From Breviolum minutum Mf 1.05b.01 (Eukaryota > Sar > Dinophyceae > Suessiales > Symbiodiniaceae): 64,000 nucleotides of DNA. A program made the position numbers and the translations under genes. Shown piece after piece: positions 43,574 to 55,245 of this stretch. Position 1 is the first letter of the stretch. Each line of letters opens with the position of its first letter. The notes under the pieces were generated by a model, which was not told where the DNA came from, did not search any database, and was given only the letters and a program-made list of their open reading frames with translations. The stretch is taken from NCBI GenBank assembly GCA_000507305.1, contig DF239018.1, forward strand, positions 310,001 through 374,000, written 5' to 3'.

Positions 43574-44723
43574 TTTTATTTTCTGCTTAGACAGATCTTA
43601 AATAGCATTAAATAGCGCAACTTGGCAGACGCTATCTTCGATTCAGGTCGTACCGAGTTTTTGTATGGCGCCTGCTTAGCAGGGCTAAAGGGACACCAGA
43701 GAGTTGACAGACACCAGAAAGGATGCGGGTGGCAAATTGATGACACAGTGTTGCCAAACGATTTTGTTTCTTTCTGCTGGCTTCCTGATAATTTCTACAT
43801 GTCTTTTTTTAATGCCCAGTTTTGTTTTCTCGCGCATCTTCTCAGCAAATCTGGGCAATGGAGATTGTACATGTTTTCATGGCTTGACTATCCTAATTCA
43901 ATTGTTGGATTCTTAACATAATCCCCTCAATCACATTTTTTGGGTTTTTTGGAAATCATGCTGCTAATTTGGATTCATGATTCGTTACCGGCTGGTTGGA
44001 GATGTATCATGTAAGATGATTCTATGCAGGGTTCTACCCCGATCTTCGGCGGAATGATCCCATGTGATTAACTGAACCAACTGGGGTGAGACCACGCAAC
44101 TAGGTTTCGCAATTTGTATTGATACAATTACAGTAGCTACACTACAACACCTCCAACATGATGAAGTATTCCAAGCATTCCCACATTTATTGCGGTAATT
44201 CTTACCCAAAGTCAATTGACCCTTGAAGGGTAACATTTTTGGACCTGGGCGAAAAGAACCCCAGAATCCGGGAGATTCTGCAATCCTTATTGGTTTTCCT
44301 CCAACAACGTCACTGATAAAACTGGGATGTTCAACAAACCCGCGGTCAACCATGAGATGAATTGCCCGAAATTAACGGGTTTATCGCAGCCCCTTGTCTC
44401 TTACCACTGAGCGTGATTGGTTCGTGAAGATGCCCCCCGAAGATGTGACACGAATAGACGGGAAGGGCTAAAACGGTCCAGCTATTACTTCCAAGTAGGA
44501 TTATACAGCAGGGCTCTGTTTTAGTTGATATGTGTCATTATTTTTCTATAATCATATTTATGATGTTATAGGTATTTTTTTCGTTAGACCCCATCCACTC
44601 CTACTCTATCTTGTCAAAACATCTTGATACCTTTAGAAAAAACCTGGACTGAAATGGACTGAAACGGCCATTGTTGGTGCTGAATCTCTCCAACCAACCT
44701 GTCATGGGAAACTTTTTCGACAG

Positions 44724-44771
44724 GATCCCAATGTCACGGATGATAAGGGGGAAACTCCATTGTACAAGGCG
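44724..44771 (+). CDS. Ankyrin-repeat exon (first half of a repeat)
   Basis: After a TTCGACAG acceptor the frame reads DPNVTDDKGETPLYKA, the DxxG-TPL start of an ankyrin repeat. It joins in sense to 45561-45621, which supplies the second half. Ankyrin repeats are protein-interaction modules; the full protein cannot be built here. Confidence 0.6.
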
Positions 44772-45560
44772 AGATGGAGAGATGGGAAGTTTGGAAAAGG
44801 TGTGAAACCCATGGGGTTAAATTTGGCGAGTCCTGGACATGGATACTCAAATTGGAGTCCTACCCTCCCCAAAACTCACACGTTGCCCCTGAAAACAGGC
44901 AATATCCAAAAAAATAATAGAGGATCAGCATGTTTCATGGGCGAGCTGGTAGTTTTACCAAGCATATTTTCTTTGAAAACAGGTGATTTATTGAGTTTGC
45001 ATATCCATATCCATGCTGTCGGAATCCCTCCCTCAAAGTTTCCCCTCGAACCAGAAGACAAGTGCCTTAAGGGATTATGAATGGCACAAAGCGGTTTGTC
45101 CCTGGTAACTTGGTAACTTGGTAACTTGAAGGAGGTTTTGGACGTTCATTTCGTTCAAGTCCTGGGGTCCTGGTGCCTTTAGCACTTCAATTGCATTTCT
45201 CACACGGAAACACCTGGATTTTTTGAGGCGAAAAGTTCAGAATGAAAAAGTTTGGTGAAAGTTGGTGAAGCCCAGGTATTAAACCAGTTTTTGAGAAAAA
45301 CAAACCTGGTTGTTTAGTGTAGAGGATGAAATACTGCACAGTTTGGTGGTGATAATAAAAACCTAAAAATCATTCTAAATATCCTTATGAAACAACAAGT
45401 ATCACTCCCTAAAACTATCATAGCCCCTAAAAATGGTGGTTTCCAATAGGTATTTCCTTTTCCAAGGGCCTATTTTCAGGGGCTATGTTAGTTTCAGGGA
45501 GGGCAATGGAAAGCCAATCTTCAACCACCGTTTCGTGGATGGATTTTGCTAACCTTTCAG

Positions 45561-45621
45561 GCGAGTGAAGGTGGTCATTTGGATATTGTGAAGATGCTCT
45601 TGAAAGCCAATGTGACTGGGA
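45561..45621 (+). CDS. Ankyrin-repeat exon (second half of a repeat)
   Basis: After a CTTTCAG/G acceptor the frame reads ASEGGHLDIVKMLLKANV, the GHLxIVxxLLxAxA half of an ankyrin repeat. Together with 44724-44771 it makes one complete repeat split by an intron at the usual A-A position. Confidence 0.65.
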
Positions 45622-45755
45622 GATTGCATGACGTTTTTTTCTACAATGATACCTTGAATCACTGAGCATTTCGGTACATGGATATCTAGTAGAAATACCC
45701 CTCACCCAGGATGCAATCGTCACCACCAGGATTTTTTCATAGGGAATTCATATAA

Positions 45756-45777
45756 ACCGTAGCCATTTTGGCTCAAG
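45756..45777 (+). other. Relict dinoflagellate spliced leader
   Basis: The 22 nt match the dinoflagellate spliced leader: A then CCGTAGCCATTTTGGCTCAA and G. In living cells this leader is added to mRNAs by trans-splicing and is not normally present upstream of genes. Its presence here, 53 nt before the retrotransposon ATG, shows that the inserted sequence came from a trans-spliced, reverse-transcribed mRNA. Confidence 0.92.
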
Positions 45778-45829
45778 TTTTTTCATCTTGTTGGAGCTTT
45801 TCATCGACATCAAGAAAGTAACCAAAGGC

Positions 45830-48800
45830 ATGGCTACCCCTCCTTCCCCAGCCAAGAAGGTAACTGCTGCCAAGCCCCCTCCAGCGGCTGTTGCCAAACC
45901 TGCGGAAGCAGCTGCGGCTGTGGCCAAGCCCCAGGCCGCAAAGGCTACGGCAAAGGCAACGGCCACTATGTTCACGGACATGGGCTTCTTGCAGGGTGAA
46001 GCCGCAGAGATCGTGGGCGGCGAGGGGTTACAGTTGGACGACGAGTTGCTTTCGGGGATGGATGACTTTGTGGTGCCACCCAATGGGCCAGAGATGGTTG
46101 GGCTCGCCGCGGCAGGCGACAATGGCCCCCCATCAAAGGTTAGGATTGTCTTGACCCAGTCGCTCTGGGACCGCGTTATCAAACAGCAGGCGTTGCATGA
46201 TATCCAACATGGGGGGGCACGTGAGTTCCAAGGTACAAAAGACCCTGGTCTTCCCCCTTTGACTTGTATCCGTGTAACGGTTGGTAGTTGTGTTGCCAAA
46301 CTTCGCTGGGCAAAGGAAGGTCGTAATACCATTAAAGTGCTTGACTTGAGTGTTGATTTTGATCATTCTCTTCCGGTTTGTTTCCAAGAGCAATATGCAT
46401 ACATTACTAAGCATGAGGGTCATTGGGTTTACCTTGATCGTAAGGTTAAACTCAAATCAGGAATGGCCCTTAGGCTTGAACATTACCGGCAAGAGTCTGA
46501 GCCCGATAAACTTCAACAAGCTGTTGCTTCTTCTTGGGGTGAATTGTGGTTTTGAGATGACCTCTCCATTAATCAGCAAGATCTATGGGAACCATGTTTA
46601 GAAAGGATGACTTGCTTGGATGATTGTCCATCATGCTCATATCAACCGTTCACCATTGCAAGTTGGCATGAAAATTTGAAGGGTGTAAGGCATAAAAGTG
46701 CTCGTGGTGCTTGTGGCTATACTCCTAGAGAGTTGTTGATTCTTCCTGATGTTGTAACGGAGTGGCTGTTTCAGCTCTTTGACGTTGTTGAATCCGGGAA
46801 TAGGTGGCCTTCAATTGTGACGATTGCTAGGGTTGTTTTTCTGCCGAAATCTAGCATGGGGGCTATCGATCCCCTTGATACCAGGCCAATTACAATACTC
46901 AGCCGGTTGTATAGAGCTTGGAGCAGATTTCGATCCAGGCAGGTTGCAAACCACTTGATGTCTATGATGCCCCCTACTATCGGAGGTTCTCTCAACGGGG
47001 CATCGGCGGACCTCATTTCGGCTTTTACCGTGAATGCAATTGATGATGCGTATGAAGCTGGTCAGAACAAATGCGGAATAGTTGTAGATCTAGCAAAATG
47101 CTTCAATACAATTGCAAGGTATCCCATATTGAAGTTGATGAAGAAATTGGGTATGCCTCCTGAATACTCCAACGGTCTCTTTATGATGCTCCATCATTTA
47201 TCGCGGTATTTGGAAATAAATGCTCATATTGATTTGTTGGTACCTTCAACGACTGGCATCCCTGAGGGGGGACGCTTTTTCAGTGACCTTGATGACGGCG
47301 CTCACCTTTTGGGTCCACATGTACATTGAGCAGTATCACGACATTGATGCTACTTTCTACGTTGATAACTGGAGTTTCATTGCTGAGGATGTTGAGAGTT
47401 TGGTGGCTGCTTCCCAGACCATGATTGATTTTGTACGTGACATGCAACTTGTGATATCATATCAAAAATCATGGGTTTGGGCTACATCTAAGGCATTACG
47501 TAAACAGCTGAAAAGTACACTCTTTGGAGGTTGCACTGTCCCTCTTCAGTATCATGCTAAAGACTTGGGTTGTGACATGAATTACTGTAAACGACGGTAC
47601 AAAAAGACCACGAAGGGGCGTGTTGCAACATCAATCCGACGTTTGGGACGAGTGTCGACGAAAAAACTTCCCAAGAGTTTTCGAGTCAAAATGGCACAGA
47701 CATTAGGGTAGGGGCACCATTGGTGTTACATTCTGCACAAGAGTGGCGTAAACTTAGATCTTCTATGACAAAATCGATTGGTAGATTTCGGTGTGGTTCC
47801 AATCCTTGGTTAGCCTTGCGTCTTACTGGGGATATACGTGATCCACAATTGAATGATGCTATTCAACGAATTTCGTTTTGGAGACGATTCATGAAGATAT
47901 TCCCGGGAACACGTTGGGGTCTGTTAAGGCGTATTGGAACACAGGAGACTTACAACAAAGCAGGTCCGTCCTTTGCTTTTACAGATTCCTTCAGACATAT
48001 GGGTTGGAGATGTGCGGTTGACGGGGTCATGGTACATACCAGTGGGTTACAGCTTCATTGGGTTGGACAATCTATGCCCTATATCAAGAGATTGTTGACA
48101 ATGGCTTGGTCTATGCATGTATCCGATAAGGTACAGTACCGCGAGGGATATGATATTGGTTGCTTTGATTTCCATCCTGTCCTTCGAGGTATTCGTAAAC
48201 AGCCTGTTGGGCGCCAGACCATGTTGCAGTCATTAGCGACAGGAAAACATGTTACACATAACAAGTTGTGCAATTTTGTTGCGGAAATAAAGAGTGGACT
48301 TTGTCCCCTGTGTGGCATGCCAGATTCCAAAATGCACCGGGTCTTTACATGTAGTGAAACTGCTGGGCTTCGCATCAAGCGGAAAGCACTTATCCGTTGG
48401 TTACAAAGACAACCTTCTGCTGTGTGGAATTATGGAGTTTTCGAAGCAAACATCCAATTGATGCTTTGGAAGATTGAGAATTCTCCTTCTCTATCATCAG
48501 TTCACTTGCCTTTAAGGTCTAGCAGGCTAACGGTATTTACGGACGGGTCATGCTTTTCCCCAGAATTCCATCAGACTGCCTTGGCTGGATGTGCTGCCAT
48601 TGCAGTTGATGATTGGAAGTACAACATTTTGGTTCAAACCATGATGCCAACACCAGATCATACACCATTTCGTGCTGAGGTTGCTGCCATCTTGCTTACA
48701 TTACAGGAAACATGGAGTGTTGACTTTTATGTTGCTTGCCAAGCGGCAGTTGATAATCTCAGTAAACTCTTGATCGCAAGAGCGGAAGGTTGGTCTTGCC

Positions 48801-49701
48801 CAGTTCTTGAACATTCTGATTTGTGGGGTATGATTTGGTGTCATTTTTTAGACGTCCTCAAGAATGTATTACCGTCACTAAAGTTAAAGCTCATGTTCAT
48901 CCAGAGTCCCTTGATGATTCCAACCAAAAATGGTGTGCCTTCATGAATAACGTAGTCGATGATTTGGCTAAAACAGTTGTGAAGAACCAGAAAACCGTTT
49001 TTGCAATGTTTGAGAAACAAAGCCGGATTTGGAAGCATCAGGAGTCCATGTTGCATTGCTATCAGGATTATTGGTGTAGTATTCAAGAACGATGTCTTGC
49101 CACTAGGGTTAGGAATGAACCATCACAACCCCAATTGGGTCCTCCTGTATGTGTTGGAAACCCGATACATTGTGAATTCCCGATTGATGGTGATGTCCTC
49201 AACAGCTGCCCTTTTGGAATTGAATTTGCCCAAACTGTAAGGACCTACCTCCGGGGTCTTACATGGTTCCCTACTGGGGAGCCTGTGTCGTTGCTGGAAA
49301 TTTACCTTGATTTTTCCATTTCCCAAAAGATGATGACGCCAGTCCTTCTTCCTACTGGTCTCAAAAATAGCAAGGGACGGATGATCAAGAAGTATGAGTT
49401 GCGACATAGAAACTTGTTGGCTGATGAGCAGCCATGTGACCTTGCTTCTCAAAGTAAGGTTTGGCATGCTTGTATTAGTTGGTTTTGGAAACAGTGCGGG
49501 CACACAACTGGTACATTGTGCCTAAGTGTTCTTCCTTGGCTAAATATGGATACAGGATTGTCATGTGGCGTCATTCTATATGATGCGGTTAGTACTCAAC
49601 AGGCCCTCTGGAAAGCCTTTCATACCGATCGTGGTACCCGACGTAACCTTAAGGGTTTGTGGCGTTCGTACCCAACACAGATTGCTGAGGCAGGAGGGTG
49701 A
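45830..49701 (+). pseudogene. Retrotransposon polyprotein, inactivated by one stop and three frameshifts
   Basis: From the ATG at 45830 the ORF has an Ala/Lys/Pro-rich start (ATPPSPAKKVTAAKPPPAAV), then about 160 residues of unknown fold. After an in-frame TGA at 46553-46555 it continues in the same frame with the reverse transcriptase: motif A VVDLAKCFNTI (catalytic Asp near 47087) and motif B GIPEG. A one-base shift in the G-run 47266-47271 is followed by motif C YVDN (47358-47369), a variant of YVDD. A second shift lies near 47707. Then come a zinc-finger-like CPLCGMPDSKMHRVFTC (near 48300) and RNase H with FTDGSC (48542), E in RAEVAA (48677) and D in AVDNL (48752). A third shift near 48830 leads to KVKAHV and VVDDLAK. 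No apurinic-type or restriction-type endonuclease is visible. Confidence 0.8.
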
Positions 49702-51388
49702 TTGTTTTGCATGTTGAGATCCGATGGTTGAGTTTCATTTGTCCGTTTGTCATCATCACATTGTACATTAGTTGTACATTAGTTGTGCATTGGTGGGTTC
49801 ATCACGTTTCACTGGGTGAGCTCACAGCAGCTCGAGCTGCATCAAGTCGGAAAGTAGGAAAATGCCACTGTTACTGGGTGGGGTGTAGATGCAAAATATA
49901 TACCATCCAGAAATATGCGAAATAGAACATTGGTCAAAACCTCCTCCAAGCAAGCGGGAAGTCACGTTGTGAAACGGACCGTTTCTGTTCAAGATTCTGT
50001 TTGCCCTTACTTGTGTTAGGTGGCTTAGTTTAAGGTGTTCTTTTACTGTCTACCGTGTCTACCCTAGTAAATCGTACATCCCCAAGAAACCACCATTTGA
50101 AATTCTTCAACCATCTTATGCACATCTACGAAAATTGCCCTATTGTTTTGATCGTATCTAAATGAATTGGTAGATTTTTCACGGTGATGAGCCTTTGACC
50201 TTAAAATCATCATATTTCTGCATTCAGCACTTAAACTTATCAACCCAACGTGCATAGGATCTGTAAAAAGAATGGTTTATTTTAAGTACTTGCTCTGTTT
50301 GAAATATCAGTTATTTTCAATTCTACCTCAGGGGTGATGCAAATCCCTGCATTTCAGTAGGGGAATTAGTTTCTAACGAGTAATCCAGTTTGCAATAGAC
50401 CGTACCGGCTGATTCCAAGAGAAATCGATCATCGAATTTCGTGCGTAGATTTTGGGTGGTAAAGATGGTAAAGAAAGATGTTTTTTGCCAATTTTTAGAT
50501 GTCTCACCTCGATGTGTGGAGGTGATTGCAATGGATAAGGATTTGTATATCCAGGATTTCAAGGTAAAAAAAACAATACCAGGTGGTTCAACCTGTGACC
50601 TCTTCAACCCCAGATGTTGGGAGGTCACCAGTCCAACCGTTGAGTTCGGGTCACGTGAACTCACTCACCGGGCCCCAAAAAGGTCACGTTCGCAAGAAGT
50701 GCCAGGTATAAGTAGACGACTTTTGGGCTAAAGAAATATGTTTTGCCAATGTTTAGAATTCCTCTTATGGAAATAAGCATCCCCATTTGACTACCGTGCA
50801 TATTTTACAAATGATATCAAATGATTAAATGGGTTGAAAATTTCCAACTAAGATAAGAAGACTTAAGAATCCTTGCCTATCCCATCACCACATTGGAGAT
50901 CTCAATTTATATATGTATATATATGTATATATATGTATATATATATATATATCCTTCAAAACTACCCTGAACTTAAAAGCCATGGGATGCCATGGGTTGT
51001 TTGCTGAAATCTAAGTGATGTGTGGTTACTTTCTGGTATGGGATTCATCACCATTGGGAGAATGGCAGAATCCGATTCTTGTTTTTGTTTGTAAAAAATT
51101 TGAGATTTTCTGTTTTCAATTGTTGATTTATAAAACAAGTGTTTGATTCCTGTTTTTGCTCTGAATGTTGATGTGATTCCTGTTTTTGTTCAAAGGATTT
51201 GATACTTTCTGGCATCGGAGTATTTCACCATTTGAAGCAATAACAGAAATCCCTATGAACCTACCCTCGTTTTCTGCATCTATTTCCACAAAAAAGAAAC
51301 AAGGTTTTTGTTTTGGCCATGTTCTGCTTCAATCGGATGACATACCTCCAGCTGCCATATCTTTCACTGGGTGAATCTCCCCCACCAG
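49702..51388. other. Non-coding stretch with microsatellite
   Basis: No gene seen. It includes the possible 3' untranslated part of the retrotransposon, a TATATGTATA microsatellite at about 50908-50953, and repeated TGATTCCTGTTTTTG blocks near 51070-51190. Confidence 0.5.
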
Positions 51389-51468
51389 AGCAAATTGAGG
51401 CAACATTGGCTTCAAATACATTAGGCATGACACCGTTGCACGCAGCCGCAGAGGGTGGACATTTACAG
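51389..51468 (+). CDS. Ankyrin-repeat exon
   Basis: After an ACCAG acceptor the frame reads QIEATLASNTLGMTPLHAAA then EGGHLQ, ending at a GTCGTT donor. TPLHAAAEGGHL is a textbook ankyrin core. Confidence 0.65.
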
Positions 51469-52335
51469 GTCGTTTTTCGTTGCCAACCGGGGATGGTGGT
51501 GAGCACGCCCCAAAGTTTAACAGCGAACCAGCCTGAAAAGGGATCTCCTTTTCCAGGGAAGCCATTTTCAGGCGAACCAGCCGTTAAACTTCAGGGGTGC
51601 GAGTGAACATGGAGTTCCAATGTGTTTTGTGGGATGTTTTGTGTATTGGTGTTTTTTTTTCCATGGTAAATCACCAAAAGATGATGTTTCTAACAGTCAA
51701 AGTTGCACCATGTCACCCTTGGCGAAGATGAAAATCAACTTCACTAGTGATATGAAAGGGGAGAAGCAATCAAAGGGGAGGATGATGACCTTCCTATTCC
51801 GAAAAAGGTAGGGATCATATGAAATTTGGAGCCCTTGGAACTTCAATGCCACGGAGTAGCAAAACTGACTCTCCTTCTCTGTGGCCCACCATTTGTGCTC
51901 CTACAGGTGGTGCAATGCTTGCTGAAATATGCTGACAAAGACTCGGCAGACAACAAAGGGTAGCTTTGTTAGCCAAGCCAACCCGCGTTGAAAACACGAA
52001 ACCGGAAACGCCTCACCAAAAATACAATAAATGTATATATGCAGAATTGGGCCCGGGTAATTTTGGGATCCGGTGCCATGAAACGGATGAAATAGATTCA
52101 CATAGCCTGAACATCTTCCACCAACATGTTCATTAAAAAAAGGCATTTTCAGCCGCAAGTTATCCCAACTTCTCCCACCGACATATGGAGGATTGGATTG
52201 GATCATGGTTTGGTTCACATCCCAGATGGAGATTTGCCAGATTTCCAGCCCGGCCAATTCGCACGGAAGAAACAAATGCACAGCCGGCACCAAGACATCC
52301 TGGATGATGAACCTTTTTGTTTCATCAGCCTTGAG

Positions 52336-52410
52336 GTATACTGCGTTATTTCATGCAGCCTCGAAAGGCCATACAGCGGTAGTGGCACATTTGTCACTTG
52401 GTGACTTCAG
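52336..52410 (+). CDS. Ankyrin-repeat exon
   Basis: After a CCTTGAG acceptor the frame reads YTALFHAASKGHTAVVAHL then SLGDF. It matches the TPLHxAAxxGHxxVVxxLL pattern with TALFHAASKGHTAVVAHL. Confidence 0.6.
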
Positions 52411-52667
52411 AAGTTAGTCTAGGTCGATGACGTTTTTTTTGTCCAAAACCATTGCCATCCATCTTCCACGGTATTTTTTCGTTGTTGTTTAAATGTTTAA
52501 CGGCTGGAACCTAAAAAAGATGGTTTTCAATTCGGAATCCTCCTGTTCCAGGGGCCCACATTTTCAGGCAAGGTAAAATGCCTTGTATTCCCCCAAAATG
52601 TAAGAACAATCTGGCTCCAATCAGGTGATATGTTTGGTCGTTCGGGGTTGTAACTCTTTGCAGGCTA

Positions 52668-52759
52668 GGCAGGCTTGGTGAAGCTATAAAAAAGGACCTG
52701 TCACACAATCACCCAACAAGAGAGATGCTTGAAGCTTTGATTGCATCAAAGTCTGGTTA
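52668..52759 (+). CDS. Possible terminal exon of the ankyrin gene
   Basis: After a TTTGCAG acceptor the frame reads LGRLGEAIKKDLSHNHPTRE then MLEALIASKSG and a TAA. Helical and charged; placed on the same strand between ankyrin exons. Confidence 0.35.
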
Positions 52760-53292
52760 ATCGCTTCATTGAAAATCACATTTTAGTCTGAAAAGGGGGG
52801 AAGGAGAGGGGGGTTGACAAAACGCCGAAAAGCTACAAACAAAGGTAGACTTTGTATGGTATATATAGATGATACATAGATGTGACCCATACATACATAT
52901 GAATTAGCAATGCAGAGGCACTCCCATGTTTTTCTATAACATTTGTGTTGTATCATATATGTATGTCGGCGATTGATATTTGCATACATATACATGGTGT
53001 AGGAGTTGAGTAAAGAGGCGAACCCGGTGTGTTCCCTTTTTCCCAAAGTTGAATGTCAGTTGAAGATTTCACTCTCCTGGTTCCACGAGACCCAGTTTTT
53101 GGCAATTTTTACGATAGAGTGGCAAAGTGGAACTGGGATAGATTTTCAAAGTGGAACTGACTGTCAGTGGTAAAGTGGAATTCCGGAATTCCTTGAAATA
53201 GTATTTGTTTGTTCCATCTCTCCACAAAAAGGACCTGAAAATAAAGCCCCAAATATTTCCACGTAAGCGGAGACAAGTCACTATTTGTTGAG

Positions 53293-53385
53293 GTTGAAAT
53301 CCCGCTGCGACGCGGAGAAAGCTGACACCTCTGGACGTACACCTTTGTCTGCGGCTGCGCAGCATGGGCATCCAGATGCTTGGCT
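53293..53385 (+). CDS. Ankyrin-repeat exon
   Basis: After a TTGTTGAG acceptor the frame reads LKSRCDAEKADTSGRTPLSA then AAQHGHPDAW. CDAEKADTSGRTPLSAAAQH is an ankyrin start with the D-x-x-G-x-TPL signature. Confidence 0.6.
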
Positions 53386-53539
53386 ACAAGTTGAGGATTT
53401 TCCCATCCATCATGGCAATCCTGACCAATACCACCTACCCTCACGAATCAATGAGAAATCAAGGGTAGGATTCGCAGTCCGTTGTTTAGTGTGGTTCAGA
53501 AGTCCCATGTTTAGAGCTGAAGCTGATGGATAACAAAAG

Positions 53540-54940
53540 ATAACAAAAGGTTGTCTTTTGTTTTTGGCATGGATTTTGTTTTTAAAGTTGGGGTGATGTT
53601 TTACTTTACGGTTATGGAATTCATCGTCAATTTTTCAATCAAGACTATATACCCCCCCTGAAGTTCGACGGTTAGATATCCAAAAAATAGCCATCTTTGA
53701 AGCCGGAGATAACTTTTCCATTCGGTCCATCATGGCCATGGGTATCTATCCAGCGAGTGCACTGACCCCAACTGACCTCGTAGAAAGGAAACGTCCAAAC
53801 CACCTCCATCACTCTCTTCCCCAAGGATGTGGTGAATCTCTTGTTGAAAGGAAAGTTCTCTCCAGCAGCCGCCAATTTAGCATCTTGGCCCATGTAAACC
53901 GGATTTGTAGTCGAAAAAACCAACAAGGCCAGCATGGTTGCAGGGATGGAACATGATCATGCTAGATACATGGTTCTTAGAAATGGGTGAGATGAAGATC
54001 GCGTGTTTTTTGTGTGATATTTTATTGGCTCTACAAGATGGACCCCTACCAGTTGTAAATGGAGGATATGGGGTCCCTGTAAATGCCCTTATAAATGGGT
54101 AACTGGGGTTATAAGTTATAACTTAGTTCCAGCATTGGTCTCTATAATTAGGGGGTTCTGTCCCCATATGACGTGTAGCCCAAAACTAAGTAAATATTTT
54201 GGGAAAAAAAGTTACGAAAAAAGGTTGCCTTTCATATTCATAATTAAGTTACTTAAGTTAATACTGATTTAATCAATGATGCTGAATCACAGCAATTGAA
54301 TTATTTAGTTGTAGTAGCATTTTATTGTATATAGTACAGTACTATCATTGAGACTGATATTAATATACAGTACTAGTACTAGTACATTATAGTCTATCAT
54401 GTATTGTATATTAATATCAGTCTATCTATAGAATTGTATTGGTACTTTGGTAATATAATACTGCAATACTAATATCAATGGCAAACATAGGCTTAACATA
54501 GGCATCATAAATCATAGGTAATTAATTAATAATTAACTATATAGTTAATAAGTAAGTAATAAGTTGATAAGTAATAAGTAATAAGTTTATAAGTTACTAA
54601 TAAGTAATAAGTAATAAGTTGATAAGTAATAAGTTGATAAGTTAATAAGTTAACAGGTAGTGGTGCCATGACATCATGGATTACTTTCTTAGGATTTATT
54701 TATTTTGTATGATGAATTGAAAAGTTTACAGGGAATCAAACAAATGGAGCAGCAAGTGTCCGAAGGTGATCACAAAAAACAAGTGTTCGGAAGGTACAGT
54801 ATCTCAACCTTACCTATCCTTACCTTAGATGCTCTAGGTTTCGATAACTTTACGGGTAAATCGGTAGATCTGTCAAACTAGGTTTTGGGCACGGTTTGAT
54901 TTAGAGAAAAAGAAAGCCATATTTATGAAGCAACTTTGTG
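53540..54940. other. Non-coding stretch and composition change
   Basis: No gene seen. Up to about 54150 the sequence resembles the flank (TTATAACC-type foldback repeat near 54040-54140). From there on it is AT-rich, with a TAATAAGT-type short tandem repeat at about 54530-54655. Confidence 0.5.
54530..54655. repeat. TAAGTAATAAGT-type short tandem repeat
   Basis: About 125 bp of TAATAAGT, TGATAAGT and TTATAAGT units. Non-coding. Confidence 0.85.
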
Positions 54941-55245
54941 CAACGCTGCGCTCTCAGTTGCGCGCTCGTGGTAATCTATCTTATTTTTATGCGCTCTCAG
55001 TTGCGCGCTCGTGGTAATCCATGCGCTCTCAGGTGCGCGCTCGTGTGCGCTCTCAGGTGCGCGCTCGTGGTAATCTACATCAGCGTTTATGCGCTCTCAG
55101 GTGCGCGCTCGTGGTAATCTACATCAGCGTTTATGCGCTCTCAGGTGCGCGCTCGTGGTAATTTACATCAGTGTTTATACGCTCTCAGTTGCGTGCTCGT
55201 AGAATTACACTAGATATCTTTATGCGCTCTCCGTTGCGTGCTCAT
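54820..55245 (+). repeat. GCGCTC minisatellite with leader, copy 1
   Basis: A leader containing CTTAGATGCTCTAGGTTTCG and GAAGCAACTTTGTGCAAC is followed by repeats of GCGCTCTCAGKTGCGCGCTC separated by GTGGTAATCTACATCAGC. A direct copy of leader and array is at 63300-63665. Confidence 0.85.

Larger units (their letters stand above)
45756..49701 (+). mobile_element. Spliced-leader-tagged non-LTR retrotransposon copy (RT-RNase H)
   Basis: It begins with the relict spliced leader and contains one long degraded ORF with reverse transcriptase, a CCHC-like zinc finger and RNase H. No long terminal repeats were seen. No poly-A tail or target-site duplication was identified, so the 3' limit beyond the stop at 49701 is unknown. 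It has the same orientation as the ankyrin exons on both sides and may sit in an intron of that gene. Confidence 0.8.

Noticed and set aside
45748-46332. 194-aa minus-strand frame
   Set aside because: It is the complement of the Ala/Lys-rich start of the retrotransposon ORF and runs antisense across the spliced leader.
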